A stretch of DNA of 64,000 nt from Undaria pinnatifida (Eukaryota; Sar; Phaeophyceae; Laminariales; Alariaceae): assembly GCA_012845835.1 (NCBI GenBank), contig JABAKD010000029.1, positions 4,676,000 through 4,739,999 of the forward strand. The letters are read 5' to 3'. A program made the translations under genes and the position numbers. Every line of letters starts with the position of its first letter. The stretch's first letter is position 1. This document shows, piece by piece, positions 57,601 through 64,000 of the stretch. The notes under the pieces are model-generated. The model was not told where the DNA came from. It worked only from the letters and a program-made list of their open reading frames with translations, and ran no database searches.

Positions 57601-58140
57601 TCTCGGAAACTAGTATTTCTCTTGTTTCAAGTATGGTATGCAGAATACGGTCTTTCTTTCCCGTATATGGTTTTGGATTCGGTATCTATTTTTTTTTACC
57701 TGTTACATCCAACAGGCGCAACCGTCATAGTGTTGGGACGGTACCCAATCGGTACGATTGGTCCGGGACGATGATATGTGATATGAGATGGAGTAGTTGG
57801 TGTATGTTGGTTCTTTGTTCCTAGGTGTAGTGGGTTCGAGGTCGAGGCAGTTCGTGGGCCTTTCCTTTATGTGTGTTCGGAGAGGATCCTTCGCCGTCTG
57901 AAAGTGCAACATATTGGCTGGCTGGCTTGGAGACTTGTATTCCACATGTTTTAAGCATGGAATGAGGAATACCGTCTTTCTTTACCTCATGTGGTTTGGG
58001 ATTCGGTATCTTTTTTTTGGATGCCTTTTACATCCATCAGGCGTAACCGTCATTTGTTGGAACGGTATCCAATGGGTATGAATCGTCTGGGACGATACGA
58101 TATGAGATGGGGTAGTGGGTGTATGTTGGTTTGTTGTAGC
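54677..58140 (-). repeat. Satellite, minus orientation, fourth block (about 10-11 units)
   Basis: Unit landmarks lie near 54820, 55153, 55486, 55801, 56122, 56455, 56778, 57110, 57424, 57747 and 58076. Units lose parts in places (for example at 55915 and 57190). The array ends abruptly at about 58140 in GGTTTGTTGTAGC. Confidence 0.93.
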
Positions 58141-61100
58141 TATAGTAGGAACTGGCGGGCGTGTAACAGCACAGCAAATAAAACATTAGTCGGTGCAACG
58201 CGGGAATTCCGCACCCTTTGCGTGAGAAAACATGATCAGACGTACCGGGCGGTTGTACTTTTTCTGCGCGTGGCCGTAGTCGTATGAATACACCCCCTCG
58301 CGTTCCAACTATGCTGGGACAGAGAACGTCGGGTTTCACCAACCAGACAGACATTGCTTGCACAAAGCGCGCAGCGTCGTGTGATGTTCATCGGGTCGCA
58401 TGCAGGGTGAACTTCATCCTTCCAAGAACCGCTTGTAAGCCGGACTTCGGCACCTTGTGCCTACGTTGTTGCGTACGGTTGACAGCCCCAACGATTTACT
58501 TTTTTTTCTGGTGTGGCCACTCCAGACACAGCAATGGGTACTACTTTATAACTGCCTGTGGGTGCCTAACCATATTCACACTACGTGATGCGACCATTCG
58601 TCTTGTGCGGAGGTTATCCCGTACAAAATAATCCACCTCGATAACAATCGTGGTGACCGCCAAAAACAAAACAATAAAAGGATAACCTGGTAGTCTAGCT
58701 CACCCAGTGACTTGCGTGCCCGGGGAGGCGGGCGGAAGGAATGCACCTGTTACCGCTGCTTCTCCAGAAGGTTGCTGGGGATTAATTTAAAGCCTCCTAT
58801 CAGTTGACTTGGAGAGTAAACGTGATGGTTCGAAAATAGAAATATATTGTATAAAATATATATGCCACGATATAGATCTTTCAATGTACACTTTTGCCCC
58901 AATAGTCGCCCATACCTGGCAGGAACGATCGTCGTTAACACATGGCAGCGTACAAACCCGTCATGCCCAGCGATGTTTGCACAAAGCACAGCCTACAGAT
59001 TCCGCATAACAGTTTACGTTGTTTTGTTGCAGCCGATGCACGCGTTTTGGAGTCGTGTGCCTTCTTATTGTTTGGCGTCTGTTTCAAACCAAAAGGTAAC
59101 TAGCGACGCCCTTAGCTCAAGGAATTCATCAACATACTATCTTGCACTGCAGTTGTAGTTTTCTGGTTCGGCTCGACATATATATATATATACACACACA
59201 CATATGTTCCTATCCTTAGAGGTGGTTCATCGGAATGACGTATACCCCTGATTGCTTGGGTCCGTTCCGGGATGGTACGTTAAGCTCTCTTCCCGTTGGG
59301 ATCCATGTCGTGATTCCCTGGCCTAGCAAGTGACGATGGCGACAACTGGTCCTATTTACCCTCTAGATAGCACGCACACGTGCACCACAGAAAGTTGGAA
59401 ACCCAAGCACGGACGTAAACTTGTTCGCCTATCTCAATTTTGATAAGTTTACCATCATTTTTCAGCAGGCGATAGTGCCTAACTGAATGGCATACCGCCG
59501 CCATCACGCGATGAAAGGCGTCATGCAAGCAGCAGTAATGTTATAAAACGTACACGATACCCAAAGCAACTCGTAGAAACACACCACTCAATACATTCCC
59601 AGCAGGGTTTGCTGGTGTAGGGCAACAATTTGTTGCATGGCGGAAACTGTCGTAAACGCACAGTTATGAAGGCGGTAGACTCTGGCACCCGTGGCTCTGC
59701 GCTGGTGACATAATACGCCCTAAGACAGGCGACTCTACCGTGGTGGCGGTCGTTCAATGACCGTTCTGATGGTGCCCCGTCGCGTCTTCCGCTCCCGGTC
59801 CCTCTATTCAAATGTCCAAGGCATTGTGTTTATCCTGGTTCTGCAGTGGTGGAGAGGACGATATAAGCACACATTGCGGTACCACCGACGACTGTGGGGT
59901 AGAGATGGAGGCTACCTCCGAAAAACATTCATCGTCAGATCACTTACACGTAGAGGGAGATGGAATTTAAACCTCTTGGATGTAGATGAGCACCCACCAT
60001 TCTCCGAAAAGCGTGAATCGGGCAAAGGGCGCGGGGGCAGAACTGAAAAATAACGCACCGGGGAAGGCTATCGCGGGTTTCAGGAGCAAAGCGAAGTCTT
60101 GTAAGAAAAAAAGCGCGCTGGCACAGAAGAACGTCCGTGGTCGTGTTTGCGTTGCGTCGTTGCAGATGGTTAGCATACTTTGGTCTTTCTGTTCCTTCGC
60201 CTCTATACAGGTGAGCCGAATTCCGTACGGTAAACAGGGTTAATACCAGCTCAGAATGCTCTCTCCTCGCCAGGGCTACAGACCGGAAGAAACAGCCCGA
60301 TACATTTGCAGTCTCATCTTTGCGTATCCTGCGCAAATGCCATTTTGTGTACCGGACGTTCGTACACCCGGTTACGCGTACGAGTTGGCTCGCAATTACT
60401 TGGCGGGCACGGTACACATGACATCTTATGTTTCCTGGATTGCATCCTGCCGCACGTTGGGCGCAGGTGTAATATATTGGAAAACACAACCAACCTTATT
60501 TGAATAGTGAAAGGATTTTTAAACCCAAAATGGCCGGGGCGGCAATAAATATTTATGTTTTGTACCTATGACACGATTGGGCTACTCAAAAATGAAGATA
60601 GAGCAATTGAGGAGTTCTCAAGTGAGGAACGTTAGAACCGCAACGCCTCCCTGTTGCGTACCGACCATCCGTCTCGTCCGTTTTGTAACGTGACTCAGAA
60701 TGCGTTCGTATATGTCGGTGTTCTTGGTACCGGGCGCACCGAATGCGCACTTGCCGCTGTTGTCTTGTAGCGCAGTTTCAGGATCCCGTCGTTTTTGCTT
60801 CAGAGTCGTTCTCTTGCTCCCCGCCAATTTTACATGAATATTATTTTTTGAAACCATTTCACGGCCGTATCCCCCTAAACTCGGTGTCCCTTGCCGCCCC
60901 GGCATCATCGTTCGATGGAGCTGTGCAAACAAAAAAATATGGGAAGATACTAGACTATACTCATAGCATCCTCTTCCTTAAGTCTAGCAGCCATGCACCA
61001 TGTATTGAAAAAACACGCTGAATGTTTGGGGAAGCAATTTTAGAACAGTGCTTCAGCTTGTTTCGCTCAATCATAGCCGTTGCGCTCGTACCACGCAAGT

Positions 61101-64000
61101 CGCCTGTCGTACACAGAGAATTTTTTCTCGAAATTGCTTGAAACTGCCTTTACTCGCTACTTTTAGTACGACGCGCACTTAGTTTGTTGATCACGCGTTG
61201 TGTGGTGTGCATGATTATGCCTTCACGCCCCGACGACGGCAGGTATCTCACCTCGCAACAAACCAAGTGTTCCTTTCTTGACACATATCGCGTTCTTGCT
61301 GCTCCCCAGTTCTTGTTCTCTGGGTTCATTAAGGTGTACACGGTGTGGTTTCTCACTATTCTCTACAACGGTGGGTAGGATTGGTAAGCACTTCAGATTG
61401 GGAAGGTTAGATTGCATTATTAACTTTTCCATGCTGTCCGAAGAGTGTAAGAAATTGCATCAAACGCAGATTTTTCATTAAAACCCGGCCTTTACTGACC
61501 CCTTCTTCCCGCTTCCGTTTCCCAAACCTTCCTATAAAGACCGGCCAACTGCCTTTAAACGTGATGCCCATGACGTTGACGCCCAAGGTATAAAAGCCAT
61601 ACAGTGCGGCACGTGTTCGTGTGATGCGTTTCGTGTTGACTGATATCGTACAAGCAAGAGTTAGACCGGGTTTTTTCTATCGGACGAGGGCGGCGCGAGG
61701 GAGGATTTTGCTATCGATTTATCTCCATGAATAACGTTGGTTAATCGTGTCGTTCTACGGTATTACCATGCTTTCGAGTGATCGCCAAGGTAACGTCCGA
61801 CCCTACACAGAGCAGGGGATGGTGGCGACTAAGACGGTGGCGACTAAGACGGTGGCGACTAAGACGGTGGCGACTAAGACGGTGGCGATCACGAAAAGGG
61901 TAGTCGACTACGCCGATAACATGGTGCCGAAGATGGTTGTCATAAGGTCGACGGCAATGGTGGTGATGACTACGACGTTGACGATACCGACGAAAGTTAG
62001 GATGATACTGTGACGACGATGATGATGTCGACGGCTATCATGACGATAATAGCATTTGTGAATTTATGGATGCCGCGCACGATCTCCGTGTCTACGACCC
62101 CCCTAGCCGCGCGTAAATATAATCCCCTCAAGTTATTCTTGTGAGCGGGGTGACTCTATTAGTGTTCGAGATATTCGCCATACCGACGCTCATACCGTGG
62201 TTGAGAATTACGTTGTTGTAGAGGCTGCGGTCGGTGATCCAAGTCTCGATGTACGCCATATTCCCTCTGCCCTGTTTCGTCAACCTGGGCGGGTATCCGA
62301 TCACAGCTACCGTGACGACTGTTATTATCCTGTACGATGTGTGCGTCAATGCTCTGTGTCTATACTGGAAAAAATGGCGGTCAAGATTACCACTTACCGC
62401 CTGTTATTGTTGTAGTTGTGTAATATATTGACGAACACCATCGCCAGTTAGTTATCAGTCAGCGATGCCTGAAAGCTCCTCTCTTACCGGTGCACCTGCA
62501 AGACATTTTGCCAATTGGGTAGGTCGATTCTTTGCGAAACCGTTGCACATGCATCGCCGAGTTGATCGAATTCGGAGCGGGCTAGCTGTATTTCGACATG
62601 CCTGAAAGCCAATCAAAACTTCGTCATCGCGAGGTTGGGCGGTCCGTTTGGCGTGGAATATTTTCCCGTGTGTATGCCAAATACAAAATGGGCTATCTGC
62701 AGTGCATTCATATAGGTTACGTTGGTTATCAATGAAAACCCCGTGCTTCATGTTGATGCAGATGTCCCTCTTATGGACGATCACCCTTTGGGATTGACAA
62801 GTAGTATGTGGCGACAACTACTGCGAATATCCCATAAATAAAATACACGAAGTGTCCACGACTATGTGACACCAGAACGTGCAAAATGCGTGTTAGCGAA
62901 GAAGTACAGGCGCAACATCTGTACAAGTCATTGAATTGTCAACTCGGTTTGAAGGCATTCGACATAGATGCACGCTAACCTAGATGGAATCTGCGTGGTA
63001 ACTATTTTGCAGTTCAAAAGCGTTTGATTGAGTGGATTGTCTGATCGGCAACCAGTTGCCCGCGCTGATGTTTCGGCTCTCCAACTCTGCCCTGCATCGC
63101 TTTGCCACCACGAGCAGTTCTACATCGGTGTCTCGTGGGCCCTCAACTACTTCATACGGCCGGACCGACGCGGGGAGCTAAACGACATTCCAATGGCGAT
63201 AGACTGTTTCACGAGGTTGTTTTCTCCCGTGGTGTGTTTGCCGCTGTAGGCCTACACCGTAAACGGGAACCACACCCCTTCGATCACCATCTTGTATTTT
63301 CCTCCTCGCGGGGGATAGGCTGAGTGTCCCTTAGCAGGGCTGGAGTAGAATCTAAGATGTGGACGGGCGGCATAAGGCAGTCATCTATGATGAAGAAGTA
63401 GACGTGCAGTTAACATGTTTCGCAGTGCTTTCAAACCGTGAATCGTGCCACAGGATAATAAAAACATGGAAAATGGGTACCGCATAATGTGTGAGCTTCT
63501 CAGCGCATTGTGTTCAGGGGCTCAGAAACGAGCATAAGTGCCGCACTGAGGCGTAGGCTTCGCTTGGGTTACTGTTTGTGCTACCGGTGATACTCGGGTT
63601 CGGGTCCGCGTGGGTTATGGACTCGTGCTGTGATAAAGAGAGAACCCCCGGTTCGACAAAGTGCTCACCATGAGCATCTCCGGCGAGTGGCTGTGTACCT
63701 AAAAAAAACACAAAATCGAGTAGACCTTTTGTTAAGGCAGGAAACAAATTACTCCATGGCGACGCTTACCGCCCAAACGAAAGACTTGAACCCATAGAAA
63801 ATACCAATGGGTGGGCATCTGCGCGAGCCAAAAGGGCGATGTTGTATCGGACGCATGCCACGGTGGAGGTGTACGATGTTTTGTTTGTCGCTCTTGAGTT
63901 TAGAAGCTCTATGCCTATACCCCTTCCATCAACTGATGGTGAGACGAAAATAAAGTGCTCACCGACGATAAACCTTATGGCTAAGAAATAGGCTACAACG
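58141..64000. other. Low-copy region without recognised genes
   Basis: Frames up to 181 codons exist (for example minus 60489-59944, minus 62817-62455, minus 60932-60618, plus 63028-63249). None shows a domain or motif I can name, and none is supported by composition. Small features are a TA/CA dinucleotide tract at 59177-59205 and a 15-bp tandem repeat at 61821-61889. If host exons exist here they are short and intron-split, and I cannot identify them. Confidence 0.4.
61821..61889 (+). repeat. 15-bp tandem repeat GGTGGCGACTAAGAC
   Basis: Four perfect copies plus a partial fifth. In the frame 61747-62013 they encode a TVATK pentapeptide repeat, but the rest of that frame is unremarkable GAC/GAT-rich sequence. 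Confidence 0.95.

Noticed and set aside
45917-57824. Many 60-125-codon frames in the satellite with similar translated peptides
   Set aside because: They recur with satellite units on both strands, carry stops at varying places and match no domain.
59944-60489. 181-codon minus frame as a gene
   Set aside because: Residue composition looks random, and there is no motif, no support from neighbours and a comparable overlapping plus frame.

Overview
This is eukaryotic nuclear DNA, very rich in repeats, and no intact host gene is recognisable in it. The recognisable coding matter is almost all broken Ty1/copia-type retrotransposon sequence. The rest is satellite arrays, inverted-repeat elements, minisatellites and simple repeats. 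Base composition changes abruptly between blocks, for example a GC-rich 11-kb array, an AT-rich element interior and poly-G tracts. I infer an alga or protist, possibly a stramenopile, from the style of the copia proteins. The sequence alone does not prove that.

Layout. 1-5.2 kb: a 139-140-bp direct repeat flanking a degraded reading frame, then a possible transposase scrap. 5.2-22.65 kb: one large copia relic on the minus strand, read from right to left as protease (22.65-21.48), integrase (21.6-20.6), a coiled-coil segment (20.2-19.76), a roughly 10.9-kb tandem array of 78-bp monomers (19.17-8.23), linker, reverse transcriptase and RNase H (7.77-6.03), and a 3' LTR (about 6.05-5.2). 22.6-23.0 kb: a plus-strand gag zinc-knuckle scrap. 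23.0-30.5 kb: a satellite of about 330 bp in plus orientation, into which a nearly whole copia element (25402-30173) has inserted. That element has two LTRs, TG...CA ends, a 5-bp target duplication, a primer site and a polypurine tract. 30.5-31.0 kb: a MITE with TA target duplication. 31.8-38.8 kb: an inverted-repeat family including a palindrome with arms of about 1.1-1.2 kb, plus a threefold repeat carrying tRNA-like Pol III boxes.

38.9-44 kb: simple repeats, an interstitial telomere-like tract, a 250-bp direct repeat, a second TA-flanked MITE and a 0.6-kb minisatellite. 44.2-45.8 kb: a second LTR of the first copia family, now in plus orientation, with a gag remnant. 45.8-58.1 kb: the same 330-bp satellite in minus orientation, interrupted by a TRIM-like element (47484-48368) and by two insertions of the inverted-repeat family. 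58.1-64 kb: apparently low-copy sequence with only short uninterpretable reading frames.

The features do not work together as a pathway; they record nested insertion and tandem amplification. The most unusual object is the copia relic whose integrase-reverse transcriptase linker has become an 11-kb array of 633-bp and 789-bp higher-order units. All unit lengths are multiples of three, and the same stop codon recurs 15 times in the reading frame shared with the reverse transcriptase.
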